From: Hemerocallis citrina
Lineage: Eukaryota; Streptophyta; Magnoliopsida; Asparagales; Asphodelaceae
Assembly: GCA_017893485.1 (NCBI GenBank)
Contig: CM030368.1
Coordinates: 177,750,504-177,814,503 of the forward strand
Direction: 5' to 3'
Length of the DNA stretch: 64,000 nucleotides
Both the position numbers and the translations under genes were made by a program. Shown here piece by piece: positions 21,377 to 33,334 of the stretch (positions are counted from its first letter, which is position 1; each line of letters opens with the position of its first letter). The notes below the pieces were generated by a model, which had not been told where the DNA came from, searched no databases, and saw only the letters and a program-made list of their open reading frames with translations.

Positions 21377-21931
21377 GGCTTTTTTGTATTAAAATTTTGG
21401 AAAGAAATGATAATATACTTTTTGGGCCGACCCTTCAAGACTTGCATTTTTGTGATATTCGTTTTTATCTTTTGGTAGAGGCGTGGGACTCGGGACCCCG
21501 ACCCCGTTTCGGCTCACCGACGAAAGCTAGCTCGGGACCAAGAGGCCGCCAAGAATTATTTTCTGAACAAGTCAAGGGAGCTCGGTCTAGAGGTTGCTCG
21601 TCTGAAGAAAGTCGTAGCCGACCGGGACTGGTGAGTAATCGAGACGGACTGGTCTGCCTCGAATGCCTCTAGCGGGCGCTCGGCTTCGAAGTCTTTTCTT
21701 TGTGAGACCGTTGTGGAGAAGGAATTGGAGATTCGCCGGCTGAAGCTCATATTGGGTGCGGGTCTGATTGAAGAGGCGAGCAACTCGACCCCGGGGCGGT
21801 CGCTGCCGTTTTCATTGGTTGAGGCCCAGCCGGACGATGTGGGGAGCTCGGTGGCGGGAGTGTCTTCCCTGGTCGGCCCAACTGAGCGCGATAGGAGCCC
21901 TGAATTTGAGTTCCCCGGCGAGCGCGAGTGA

Positions 21932-22481
21932 GTTGTGAGCCTTATTTTTTCTTTGTACTTGTACCGACGTTCATTGAGTTGTAAGCAATGAGTAATCAAT
22001 AAGAACATTCGTTTCCCGTAACCTTGATTGCCTCGGATGCCGAGGGTGGTCGGTGTGACAGATACGAAGGGTCGCTACTGACGCGACTGCGTCCTTAATT
22101 GCGATGTTTCGCATTCCCATGAACATTTATGACGACGTTTCGCCTTCCGTCGTTTTGCATTCCCAGATGCAATAAATGGGGGCCTCAGGGGGCTACATAA
22201 TCCCCCACTCCCCTTGTTGGTTGTCAGGCAGTGAGCCGTCTGACTTGGGTGCCTGCCGACGGTGGGCGCCCAGAGAATGAAATATTTCCGAGTACCCCGG
22301 ATCGGATGCGCACCGATCACCCTCGGACTATTCGGGGTTCAGGCCGTTAGGGCCGTGAGACCCCGGGTGGTTCGTTGGTGAACGGTGTGCCGATCGATTG
22401 GTTCGGGGGGTCGGGGGTAGCCGAAGCGTGGTGGCTCTTCTACCGTCCGGGAACAATTTGGGGTTTTGGGCTCATAAGAGC
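21932..22481. other. Region downstream of the B antisense gene
   Basis: Probable 3' untranslated sequence ('aatcaataagaac' near 21994), then two copies of the module shared with A: 22321-22383, and 22447-22481, where the copy is cut by E1. No coding feature. Confidence 0.45.
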
Positions 22482-25400
22482 TGTAACCCTCGTTTCCGTA
22501 AATATATAATTTCTGAATAATATTATATATTTCGAATTATATATGAATTTAGTTGTGTTAAATTCATTTAAACTTTTTCTATTTTAAAATATTTCTGATC
22601 GGAAATTATGTTTATTTCGAATAAGGGTATATTTTACCTTACTTTCTATTTTGCAATTGATCGACTATTTTTATTTTAGCCAAACTAAAATTATTCGGAA
22701 CTTCCTTAATTATTTGTTAAGGCCAATTTCTTTATATAACCTTGTTATAATTATTTTATTATTTTCATTATTAAATCTATTATTTTTAGTATTGTCATTA
22801 TTACCATATTTATTAATATTGTTTGTTCTTATTATTAGTAATATTATTATTGTTAAAATTAGTGATGTTGTTATTACTTATATTTTCTTGATCTTTATTA
22901 TTAATATTATTATTTTGAAGCCCAAATTAATCATGATCTATTTTGCAGTATTTATTTAATTTAAAGCCCAAACTCAATTGTTTATTTTAAGCCCAATGGT
23001 TTTAAACCCAATACCCATTAACCCAAATCCCCTCCTAATTGTGTGTTGAGCAGACCAATTCTACTCCTAATCAATCCCCAAAATTTCTCTTTCTCTCCCA
23101 AAATTTCTCCCGTAACGTGCACTCTAATCTGTTAATTGACTCCGTAACCCCCTCCCCTACAATCACTCATCTCCTTAATTTTCATACCATTATTATACTA
23201 TTTCCCTATTCTCTCTCCCCGTCCCCCATAATCTCTCTCTCTCCCATCTCTGATACAAAACCAATAAACAAAACCAAACAGACAAAACAAAACAGAACAC
23301 AACCCGAACTCCTCTTCCTTCTTCCTCCATCGAACACCTCCTCCCCCACCGACCTCCGCTCGCCTCGACGTCTCCACTGCCACTCCACCACCGCCCAGTC
23401 ACTCGACCCATCGCCATTGCCGCCTGACCCCCTCCACCTTCCTCCATCGAATCGCTTTCGTCTTCACCCCGAACTCTGCCATTGCTTCTCCACCTCGCCC
23501 TGCCATCCTAGCCTCGCTACCCCCTCCGGAGATCTCCTCCGTCTTCTTCGTCGACAACCAAGCCGAAAAACACCGCGATCGTCGCCTCCCCTGTTTTGAT
23601 CGCGTACAAGAGGCCCCGCGCTGCCGTCGTTTCTCGACCAGCCGCCTCACCGCATCGCCTCCTCGCTACAGCTTCGCCGTCCCCGCCGCTCGCCGCCTCG
23701 TCGCCCCGTTGCGTCGCCACGCCGAAGAGCCGCCCCGCCGTCACCATCCTTTCTCTCGCTTTCGGTTGCAGTAAAGAAGAGGGAAGAAGAAGCAGGAATG
23801 AATCCCGACCGTTCGATTCATCTGATCAGATCAGATCTGATCTGCGATGGGTGTTTGCTGTTTTGGCACCCAGAGCAGATCCGTGTAGACCCGCTGTGTG
23901 CTGTTTTGCACGTGTACTGTACGTGCGCCCGTGTGTTCGTGCTCGTGCCTCGTCTCTCGGGATCCGAATCCCGTATTTTTCGTGTTTGGATACACCGTCG
24001 TTAAGGCAAGTATCTCTTGTACCATTTTGTTCTTCTAGTACAAGCCATTTGTAAAAATACCACAAGTATATTATTTTTTGACTCCAATTCGCATTCATAA
24101 GTCGAATTGATACCCGTTTATATTCCTAATCCGTCGATCCCGTATTCACATAAGATCGTGAATACTTTCTTTTCCTATGCATGACACAAACACAAATACA
24201 AACATGTGAAATTTTAGAGATTATACATATTGATGTGAATGACTATTTTACCCTTGTTAATAATTTAAGTGTTTATATTATCCCTTAATTTCTGATTTAG
24301 TTTATACATGTAATTAGTCACTTATAGTTGCAATGTTATTTTAGATGACCCTAAAATATTATAGACCCATGTATGAAATATTAATTTAGACCCATATATG
24401 TATTAATAAATTATACCCAAATATGACATAAAAGACACATGTTTTGCATCTTATAACTTCAGAACATATTGCATGCGAAATTCATTGATGTTCCATGTTC
24501 ATATCTTGTCTTTGTCCTCATTGCATTATGATTGTGTTAATAAAATTAATAAAAGTAATAAGCCGGGGTATAAGGGAAAGATTTAAGTGGTGGGCAATAT
24601 AGAAGAGCGTACTCGGACGGGAGCTCGTGGTTTTCCGATGCAAGTTGCAATTACAAGTTGCAAGATTGCGAATGACAAGTTTACATGTTCACGTTACAAG
24701 TTTACACTCTACATGTTCCACATTACAAGTTTGCACGTATCTCGATACAATATTGAATGTACATGTTTTCCCGAGTACGTGACCTATAAAACCCACCACT
24801 AAATCTAAACGATATTGTATTGACTGTAGCAACCAAGTAGTAAAAGTATGGATGCATGAAGTGCTACCTAGATAGAATCAAACTTTAGACATAAGCTTAA
24901 CACGTGCACTTGCATGATCCAATTATATGTTACATGTTCACGTTGACTTGATACTTGTTTACTTGTTTTACATGTCACTTGTTTCATAATGCCTCGTTCA
25001 TACCATGTTTACATATTGCATTTCCCTTACTCTTGATTCCCTGCTCTTTTCCTGGTTTTCCTTTGTTTTATTGTTGTTCCTGTTTTCCTTAGCTTGTACC
25101 CCCTTGCGGCCCGTAACTTGTATTAACGGGTCTTCTTGTTTCTCTTTTCTTTTTTTTGTTATAATATACTTGCAGGCCCAAATGGAGAGTTGCCAGAAGG
25201 TGTCGCAGACCAAGTGTTCTAATTTATCGTTTTTATGTTATCTTTAGTTGTATTTTATTTCTTGCAACTATTTATTGTAATCCGGGCTTGTTTGACCCGT
25301 AATTATTGTATTTCCCAGTTGTTGGTTATATTTATGGACTATGTCATGAATTTTCATTATCAAATTGTGATTTATATGCCTGCGTGGTTTGTTCTGTTAT

Positions 25401-25507
25401 ATTGTTGTTGAGTTTACTTGTACAGCTTATGGATGGTGTGTTCGCACCATTCGCTGGGCCTTAGTCTCGTGCCCGTATTTCCGTGTTTTGGGAAGCGGGG
25501 CATGACA
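22482..25507. mobile_element. E1: 3.0-kb solo-LTR-like insertion in element B
   Basis: It starts TGTAACCCTCG, ends GGGGCATGACA and is flanked by a perfect 5-bp duplication AGAGC (22477-22481 and 25508-25512). Inside is AT-rich sequence, then a CT- and GC-rich block (23040-23800), then AT-rich sequence. There are no gag, pol or integrase motifs. E2 at 40893-44084 shares its ends and internal order. TGTAA...TTACA/TGACA ends recall plant chromovirus (Tekay/Del-type) LTRs, so a solo LTR is the simplest reading. A non-autonomous element is the alternative. Confidence 0.85.
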
Positions 25508-25790
25508 AGAGCCGTAAACCCCAAGTTGTTCGGGGGCGAGAGGAAGGTCAGCTGAACAGCTCGAAGGCTCGGAGCAATTCTTTCGGGACGGAGAGAGCAG
25601 CGGGTCGACGTCCCCCCTGCCATCCTCGAACAGTTCGGGGTTTAGGCCGGTCGAGGCCGTGAAACCCTGGGTTGTTCGCGGGTGAGAGGGTGATCAATAA
25701 TTCGGTACGAGGCTCGGGGCGTCTGCCGAAGGCGGACGCTCTAAACCTTAATAAAATTTTGTCAACCCTGGGTGGGGACCGAGCTTGGTG
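25508..25790. repeat. Element B sequence with a copy of the module shared with element A
   Basis: 25513-25545 completes the module copy cut by E1. 25623-25689 is another copy ('cctcgaacagttcggggttt' to 'gttcgcgggtgagagg'). In A the same module, on the same strand relative to the antisense gene, lies on the other side of that gene (16463-16700). Confidence 0.65.
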
Positions 25791-26640
25791 CTTTGGTTCG
25801 CCGAGCCCCCATGTTTGTGAGAACCATTCTTCGAAGAGTATCGAGGTCGCCGCCGAGTGTCAAGGTCGCGGTGCCTTGGATAAGGCACCCGCCTTGCTCG
25901 GGGTCGACGCCGAGCTCCTGCACATGTTCTCGGGGAGAGACGGTGCGGGCGTGGCTGGCGGAGGTCGCCTCGTACATAGGTTGATGGGCTGTAGGGAGCC
26001 CAAACCGAGCGAGGGATGGATGCCGAGCCCCCATACCGGTGAGAAGGGCACTGCAGGCGTAGCATAGGGTCGCCACCGAGCGTCAAGGTCGCGGTGCCTT
26101 GGAGAAGGCACCCGCCTTGCTCGGGGTCGACGCCGAGCTCCTGCACATGTTCTTGGGGAGAGACGGTGCGGGCGTGGCTGGCGGATGTCGCCTCGTACAT
26201 AGGTTGATGGGCTGTAGGGAGCCCAAACCGAGCGAGGGACGGATGCCGAGCCCCCATACCGGTGAGAAAGGCAACTACAGGCGTAGCGGAGGGTCGCCGC
26301 CGAGCGTCAAGGTCGCGGTGCCTTGGAGAAGGCACCCGCCTTGCTCGGGGTCGACGCCGAGCTCCTGCACATGTTCTCGGGGGGAGGCGGTACGGGCGTG
26401 GCTGGCGGATGTCGCCTCGTACATAGGTTAATGGGCTGTAAGGAGCCAAAACCGAGCGAGGGACGGATGCCGAGCCCCCATACCGGTGAGAAAGGTAATT
26501 GCAGGCATAGCGGAGGGTTGCCACCGAGCGTCAAGGTCGCGGTGCCTTAGAGAAGGCACTTGCCTTGCTCGGGGTCGACGCCGAGCTCCTGCACATGTTC
26601 TCGGGGGAGACGGTGCGGGCGTGTTTGAAACAGAGTTGTT
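25790..26640. repeat. 224-bp tandem repeat of element B, about 3.7 copies
   Basis: The unit runs from 'gagcgtcaaggtcgcggtgcc' through 'gctcctgcacatgttctcgg' and 'ggttgatgggctgtagggag' to 'ccccataccggtgagaa'. Copies begin near 25850, 26076, 26300 and 26524; the last is truncated. Both strands show open frames, which I attribute to the repeats. Confidence 0.9.
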
Positions 26641-26679
26641 TGATTGGATGCACGTTGTCAGAAGACCAATCAGGCCAAG

Positions 26680-27075
26680 CTGTCCGAGCTCCGAACCCTT
26701 AAGCTCGTAAGGGAGGCTGCTTGGGCTCGCGCTGTTATCCGAGCGCCGAACCCTAAGCTTGTAAGGGAAGCTTTTTTGGGCTCGATCCGGGCGCTGAACC
26801 CTTAAGCTTGTAAGGAAAGCTGTTCTGGCACGCGATTTCGTCCGAGGGCTGAACCATAAGTTTGTAAGAGAAGCTGTTCTGGCTCGCGATTCCGTCCGAG
26901 GGCCGAACCATAAGCTTGTAAGGGAAGCTGTTCTGGCTCGCGATTCCGTCCGAGGGCCGTACCATAAGCTTGTAAGGGAAGCTGTTCTGGCTCGCGATTC
27001 CGTCCGAGGGCCGAACCGCAAGCTTGTAAGAGAAGCTGTTCTGGCTCGCGATTCCGTCCGAGGGCCGAGAGTGGA
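26680..27075. repeat. 54-bp tandem repeat of element B, about 7 copies
   Basis: The unit contains 'ccataagcttgtaagggaag' and 'ctcgcgattccgtccgaggg'. Because 54 is a multiple of three, the minus strand reads as an 18-residue repeat, but there is no sign that it is a protein. It lies just downstream of B pol. Confidence 0.9.
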
Positions 27076-27216
27076 ACATTTTCTCTATTTGTAACCAAAT
27101 AAGAAGCCATGGCTTGTTTTAAGAAAGCTGGCATATTTACAATATATTCGAACTATTACAAAAGACTAGGCACGAAGTGCCGATTACAATCACGATAATT
27201 TACATGGACATGGAGG

Positions 27217-30200
27217 CTACTCCCCTCCTAAGAACTTGATCAGGTGCTCCGCGTTCCAGGGCCTTTTGATGGGCTTGCCTTCGGCGCTGGTCAGGCGATA
27301 CGTGCCGGGATGCACGACTTCTGATACCTTGTAAGGGCCCTCCCAGTTTGGTGCCAACTTTCTTTTCTGGCTGGGGTTGGATACTGCCAGCTTTCGGAGG
27401 ACAAGATCTCCGAGTTTGATGTCAGTTGGGCGCACCTTCTTGTTGTAGAACCTCTCGATCCTCTGCTGGTAGATACTTCTTCTAATGGCCGACTTCTCCC
27501 TAACCTCGTCAACGAGGTCCAGGTCGGCTCGTAGCTGTAAAGAGTTACTTGCCTCGTCGAAGGCCATGATCCGGGGAGAGGGGATCCCTATCTCCAGGGG
27601 AATGACGGCCTCTGCACCGTACGTCAGATTGAATGGCGACTCCCTTGTCGGGATCCTCTTCGTCGTTCGGTGGGCCCAGAGAACACTTGGCAGTTCGTCG
27701 ACCCATAATCCCTTGAAGGAATTATCGAGTCACTTCTTGAGTCCGTCGAGGATCTGTCGGTTTGCGTTCTCCGCCTGCCCGTTGGACTAGGGGTGACATA
27801 CTGAGGAGAAGCGCTGCTGGATCCCGAGATCTTCGCAGAACTTGCGGAAATGCTTGCCTGCGAATTGGGTCCCATTATCTGTGACGAGCACTTGAGGGAT
27901 CCTGAACCGACAGATGATGTGCTTCCAGAAGAATTGTTGCGTCTGTTGCTCGGTGATCGTTGCTAACGGCTCTGCCTCGATCCATTTTGTAAAGTAGTCG
28001 ATCGCCACAATGAGAAACTTTTGTTGCCCTGTTGCCTTTGGAAAGGGGCCTACCAGATCCATCCCCCACATTGCAAAGGGGGTCGGACTGGCCATGGACC
28101 GGAGGTTTGCTTGCGGAGCCCTTTTGATGGGCGAGAACCTTTGACAGGGGCCACAATTCTTGACAAGGGTTAGGGCGTCTTGTAACATGGTGGGCCAGTA
28201 GTACCTGTGATTCAAAGCCTTCCGTACGAGCGAGCGGCTTCCCATGTGGCATCCACCGATCCCCTCGTGTAGCTCCTTGAGAGCATATTTGGCTTCATCG
28301 GGAGTGAGGCAGCGGAGATAGGGTCGGTCATCCGAGGTTGTGTAGGACCTTTTGAAGATTGTTGAGTCGATCATTGCGAATCTTTCTGCTCGGGCCCTGA
28401 CCCTTCTCGCCTCAGCTCGGTCTTCGGGGAGCTCTCCCTTGACGAGAAATCGCCTAATAAGAGTAGTCCAGTCGTCGGGAGGAGCTCCGTCGTCAATACA
28501 CAGGACCTCCGGGATGTCGATGCTTGGTTTCAACATGACTTCGATCAGGACCGTGCGGTCGAGACATTCGAAGGACGAGGAAGCCAGCTTTGACAGGGCG
28601 TCAGCCTGGACATTCTGTTCCCGGGGGATCCTCAAAACAGCCGACTCATCGAAGGACGTCAGTAGGCGTTGAACTACAGTTCGGTACCGGACCATTCGAT
28701 CGTCACGGGCCTCGTACTCCCCGGTGATCTGGTTGACCACGATCTGGGAATCGCTAAAAGCTCTGATCTGTCCGGCGCCGGCTCGATGGGCCAGGGTGAG
28801 CCTGGCGATCATGGCCTCGTACTCGGCCTCGTTGTTGGAGGCCAGAAAGTTGAGGTAGAGGCAGTACTAGAGAAGAAAACTATCTGGGCCTCACAGAATG
28901 ATGCCAGCTCCGCTACCCACCTCGCAGGAGGAGCCATCGACATAAACTTCCCACGCCTGGTCGGCCTCCTTGCTCGCGGGATGCTCGGAGATGGTGCATT
29001 CCGTAATGAATTCCGCGAGCACCTGCCCTTTGATGGCTGTTCTGGGTTGATAGCCAATGTCATACTGGCTGAGCTCGATCAACCATTTGACGAGTCGAGC
29101 CGAGCTCTCCGGCTTGTAGAGCACGGCCTTCAGGGGTTGGTCCGTCAGTACCTGGACCGAATGAGATTGAAAATATGGACGGAGTTTTCGCGAGGCCATG
29201 ACCAGGGCGTACGCTACTTTCTCCATCCGAGAGTATTTGGTCTCGGCATCGAGCAGGACCTTGCTGACATAGTACAGAGGCTTCTGTGATCCCTCCTCCT
29301 CCCGAACGAGAACGTCGCTGAGCACCTTCTCCGAGGCTGAAAGGTAGAGCCAGAGTGGCTCTCCTGGTTCGGACTTGCTGAGGAGGGGAGGGTTTGCGAG
29401 GTACTTCTTCAATTGGGCGAAGGCCTCTTGCTGTTGGGTACCCCACTCGAACCCTCCGGTGCCGCGCAGGGCTTTGAAGAACGGGAGAGACTTCTCTCCA
29501 GACTTGGAGAGGAAATGGCCGATGGCCGCCAGTCTCCCCGTCAGCCGCTGGACCTCCTTGATGTTCCGGGGAGGAGCCATGTCTAATATGGCCTGGATCT
29601 TCTCGGGGTTCGCCTCGATACCTCGCTGGCTGACAATGAAGCCAAGAAACTTTCCCGCGGAGACGCCGAAGGCGCACTTGGCCGGATTCAGTGTCATATT
29701 ATGGGTTCGAAGTACCCCAAAGGCCTCCTCTAGATCGGCGACGTGATCCTCCCCCCGCTGGCTCTTGACGAGCATGTCGTCTACGTACACCTCCATATTG
29801 CGCCCGATTTGCTCCTTGAAGACCCGGTTGACGAGTCTCTGATAAGTGGCGCCTGCGTTCTCCAGCCCGAAGGGCATGACCCTGTAACAGTATAGCCCCT
29901 GGTCTGTAACGAAGGACGTCTTGGCGATGTCGGGAGGGAACATGCGGATCTGGTTGTAGCCTAAAAATGCATCCATGAAGGATAGGAGCTCGTGACCCGA
30001 TGTTGCATCGATAAGAGCATCGATTCTGGGGAGGGAGAACGGATCCTTCGGGCATGCCTTGTTGAGGTCCGTGAAATCTATACAGATCCTCCAGCTCCCA
30101 CTCACCTTCTTGACCATGACGATGTTCGCCAGCCACTCGGGGTAGCTGACTTCTTGGATGAAGCGTGCGGCTAGGAGCTTGTCGACTTCCGCATTTACCG

Positions 30201-32668
30201 CCTGCTGTCGCTCCGGAGCGAACTTACGTCGCTTTTGGACAACTGGCTTCGATCCGGGGATCACGCTGAGTTTGTGCATGATGAGATCCTCGGAGATACC
30301 GGGCATGTCAGAAGGCTTCCAGGCGAAGAGGTCGACATTGCGACGAATGCAGGTGATGAGGTCGGACTTAAGGTGAGGGGTGAGGGAGCGACTTACTCGA
30401 AATTGCTTCGACGGATCCCCTGTCTCGAACGAGACATCTTCCAGCTCGTCTGCCGACTCCGGTTCTGGCTGGGTCCTCTGGGGCTACATCTCGACGGCGT
30501 CGAGGGGAAACACGCTGCTCCCGATTGCTATCATGTAGCATGAGCGAGCAGCTTCCTGGTTCCCCCGGACTACTCCTACTCTGGTTTTGGTGGGGAACTT
30601 CATTTTCTGGTGATAGGCCGAGGGGATAGCCTGGAGGGAGCACAGGCCCGGGCAACCGAGTATCGCATTGTAGGCCGCCTTGACGTTTACCACCATAAAG
30701 TCCATGGACTCGGTTCTTCGGTTTGGGGTCGTACCTGCCGTGACATCTAGTGTGACGATCCCTTCAATTGTTACAGGGACGCCCGAGAACCCGTGCAAGG
30801 TGTACCCTGCTGGCTTCAGCTTGTCGCAGGAGAGCTTTAGGTTCACGAAGGCTTCGACAAACAGAATGTTGACTGAGCTCCCGTTGTTCACAAGGATTCG
30901 CCGAGCGTCAAAGTTGGCCATACTGAGGTTGATGACGAGGGCGTCGCAATGAGGGAGTCGCACCCCCTCCAGGTCTTCCCCCGAGAAGGAGACAGTGAGT
31001 GGCTAGCTGAGGGGGGAGAGGACCTTGGACGGTGTTCACATCCCGGATGAACGCCTTAAGGGAAGTGTTCGACTCCCCTCCCATGGGCCCCCCGTGGACG
31101 CAGTGCAATATGGCTTGGCCATCATGCTCATCAAGCTCCTGCTCTCGCTCGAGGAGCTGTAGGGGAGCTCGAGGAGGAGGCGGAGTCCTCCTGTTCCTCG
31201 TGTCCCTCTGCCCCCGAGCTTCCTCTCGCTGGTACTCTCGGAGGTACCCTCGCTGAATAAGGGCCTCGATCTCGTCTTTCAGGGCACGACAGTGATCCGT
31301 GTCGTGCCCGTTGTCCCGGTGGAAGCGGCAGTAGAACCGCTGATCCCTTTTCTTACTGGTATTGTTGGACGGATGAGGGGGATACTGGACGAGGTCCCTG
31401 TCCTCGATCGCCAAGAGGATGGAGGACACATTCTGGGTTAGCGGGGTATACCTTTCGAAGCGAGGGACCGGCGGGACCTTCTTCATGGCGCCCGTGTCCC
31501 TTGGAGCCTTCTTTGATGGCTCATCTTCTTCGGCCTTCCGCTTTCCTTTTCCGGGGGCCTCCCTAGACTCTTCTGGGTTTAGAGCCTCCTCCGCCCTGAT
31601 GTATTTCTCAACCCTGTTGAGGAGGTCAGGAAAATCGATGGGGGGCTTCTTCGCCAGAGAGGCTTTCAGTTGTCCATGACGGATGTTGTGCCGAAATGCT
31701 GCGGAGGCGACACCAGGATCGAGAGAGGAGACCGACCTTGCCTCTGCTGTGAACCTCCGGACGAACACCCTGAGTGATTCCCCCTCCTTTTTCCTGAGTC
31801 CAAGCAAAGAAGCACTTGTCCTCTCGGCCTTCCGGCTGGTGACAAAGTGGGCAAGGAAATTGCCCTCCAGCTGGTCGAAGGAGTAAATGGAGCCGGGGGT
31901 CAGCTTGGAGAACCATTCACGAGCCGGACCCCGGAGGGTGGTAGGGAAGGCTCGGCATAGCAGGGGATCCGAAACGCTGTGAATCATCATCAGGATTTTG
32001 AAACCCTCCATGTGATCAGCAGGATCTCCCTCGCCGTCATAGGTCTCGAACTGAGGTGGTCGGAAATTTCGAGGTATTTCCGCTTGGAGGATGAGGGCGG
32101 AGAAAGGAGGTCGGACAGGCCTGTACCCCTGAGCCGCTCCGGGACCGCCGTCGCCTATGTGGTCGAGGCGATCCTCCATTTCTTGGAGGCGCCTTAGGAG
32201 ATCGCCATCGTACTCTGGTGGGATAGTCGATGGGCGGGACACGCTGGCCTCGGCGTCCGACCTGGTTTGAGAATGGCGGATATCCTACTGGTGGGGGGCC
32301 CCTCGAAGGGCCCCCAGGATCTCCCTCCGGAAGTCCTGGAACTCTTGGTGAGTGACTGGGGCTCCCTCGACCCGGTTCGGTCGGGCCGAAGGTTGCCGTC
32401 CGACGCGGCTGAGCGCTGGCCTCCGCCCCTGGGACGGTGGTTTTGGATGGTTCGGAGCCGAGTTGGAAGCGGCCCTTCCCCTGCTGCGGCTAACCTGTCG
32501 GTTGATGATTACCCCCCGTAGGTCAGGCTGGGCTGGATGGGAGGCACTCTTCTGGGGTCCCAGGTAGGGAGCCCCGTGATTGGATGCGTGTGCTTCGGCG
32601 GTGGGACCTGGTGGGGCCAAGGCCTGCCGAGGTGCGGAGGTGGCAGCCTTCTTGGCTTTGGGGGCCAT
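27217..32668 (-). pseudogene. gag-pol: Element B gag-pol polyprotein (stops, one frameshift, mutated protease)
   Basis: The minus-strand start is the ATG at 32668 (MAPKAKK). In order: capsid-like gag (about 32120-31600), YCRFHRDNGHDTDHC zinc motif (31330-31289), protease, reverse transcriptase with YVDDM (29787-29773), RNase H, second RNase H (about 28960-28560), integrase with 'VTDNGTQF' (about 27880) and a C terminus ending 'RPWNAEHLIKFLGGE'. Lesions: TAG 32287-32285, a frameshift between about 31005 and 30963, TAG 30486-30484, TGA 28893-28891, TAG 28869-28867, TAG 27789-27787 and TGA 27732-27730. Most of the stops fit CAG-to-TAG or CGA-to-TGA. The protease motif is NNGSS, so the catalytic Asp (codon 30888-30886) has become Asn. 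Not functional as it stands. Pieces between lesions: 32285-32746, 30908-32242, 30484-30963, 28891-30306, 27787-28812, 27217-27567. Confidence 0.95.
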
Positions 32669-32729
32669 GAGAGTTCGGCTGTCGAGGTACCTTGACGATC
32701 GGGCTCGGGTCGGCTTCTGAAGCAGCTTT

Positions 32730-32746
32730 CCCACAGACGGCGCCAA
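32730..32746 (-). other. Element B primer binding site
   Basis: Minus strand TTGGCGCCGTCTGTGGG, two bases inside the 5' LTR end. Confidence 0.8.
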
Positions 32747-32748
32747 CC

Positions 32749-33334
32749 TGATGCTGTTTGTTTCTGGGAGACGTGTGGATGCACCAGGTGTGAGTTCTTA
32801 CTCGATTTATATTTGAAGGAGGAAGCTCTTAATCAAACGACCCTCGACCAGCCGAACGGTACCGGTGACAGGCTGGAGTGAGGCGAGGCTGGATGCTCGG
32901 CTCGGATCGGGAGGCTCGGATCTGAGGTCTCGTGTACCTGTAGACGGTCTTGGAACACCGGGGTTGGTCCCGGTGGCAGACCCTCCGACGATCTAGTTAG
33001 TCTCTGAGAGAGAGTAGCAGTAACTAGGGTTTTGAGTGGAAAAGATTGATTACCTGCAGACAGGGGGGAGGGTCCGGTATTTATAGAGGAAGCCAATCGG
33101 GTCCAGACCCGTTTGGGGCTGGGCCGGACCCGGTTACCCGAGTGGCTGAAGCGGTGGAAAGCCGGGCGGTATAGGGCTGACGTGGCAGACGCCGGAGTGG
33201 TTTCCGGGCTGACGTGGCAGAGCTCTGGGCGGTTTTCCGGTGCTAATGTGGCAAATCAGAAGGATCAGAAAGGGCGCGTATCCTGAGGGGATCCAGTGGT
33301 CCAGGATGGGTCACGTTATTCCTGACCCATATCA
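32749..33334 (-). repeat. Element B 5' LTR
   Basis: Minus strand begins TGATATGGGTC at 33334 and ends in CA at 32749. TATAAATA at 33085-33078. It differs from the 3' LTR at roughly 26 sites by hand count. Confidence 0.95.

Larger units (their letters stand above)
6061..21931 (+). pseudogene. Antisense gene of element B (Transposase_28-type, coiled-coil protein), split by element A
   Basis: This runs opposite to B gag-pol. Putative exons: 6061-6387 continuing at 19232-20222 once element A and one copy of its GAGAG duplication are removed, 20298-20794, 20865-21293 and 21479-21931, totalling 2697 nt, a multiple of three. Exon 1 has a long acidic stretch, then the conserved domain with 'LPLHPFVKRVLNWAEL' and 'MQYGPNSWKHLICFIL', recalling Pfam Transposase_28 ('putative gypsy type transposon'); its function is unknown to me. 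Exon 2 is Lys/Glu- then Gln/Ser-rich, and exons 3 and 4 look coiled-coil. Intron 1 is GTATGT...GCAG in phase 1. The intron 2 donor reads ATAAGT instead of GTAAGT. Exon 4 has a TGA at 21632-21634. If intron 3 is not spliced, exon 3 ends at a TAG at 21315-21317. Inactive through the A insertion and these lesions. Confidence 0.72.
3490..33334 (-). mobile_element. Element B: Tat-lineage Ty3/gypsy LTR retrotransposon, with nested insertions
   Basis: Two LTRs (3490-4074 and 32749-33334) face the minus strand and are flanked by a perfect 5-bp duplication CTCAT (3485-3489 and 33335-33339). Right to left the order is 5' LTR, primer binding site, gag-pol, tandem repeats, antisense gene, tandem repeats, polypurine tract, 3' LTR. 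Element A (12.8 kb) and E1 (3.0 kb) are inserted within it, so the element itself is about 14 kb. A hand count of LTR differences gives roughly 26 in 585, more than the roughly 18 in 757 of A, as expected if B is the older host. The coding regions are broken. Confidence 0.96.

Noticed and set aside
21361..21385. Rho-independent terminator (GC stem followed by T run)
   Set aside because: It looks like one, but the genome is a plant; the conserved element is reported as of unknown function.
23039..24054. Pro/Ser-rich open frames in E1, and a similar one at 41320-41589 in E2
   Set aside because: Low-complexity CT/GC-rich islands with no shared residues when E1 and E2 are compared; not a conserved protein.
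25748..27134. Long open frames on both strands, up to about 258 codons
   Set aside because: They lie in the 224-bp and 54-bp tandem repeats and are open on several frames, a GC-rich repeat effect.
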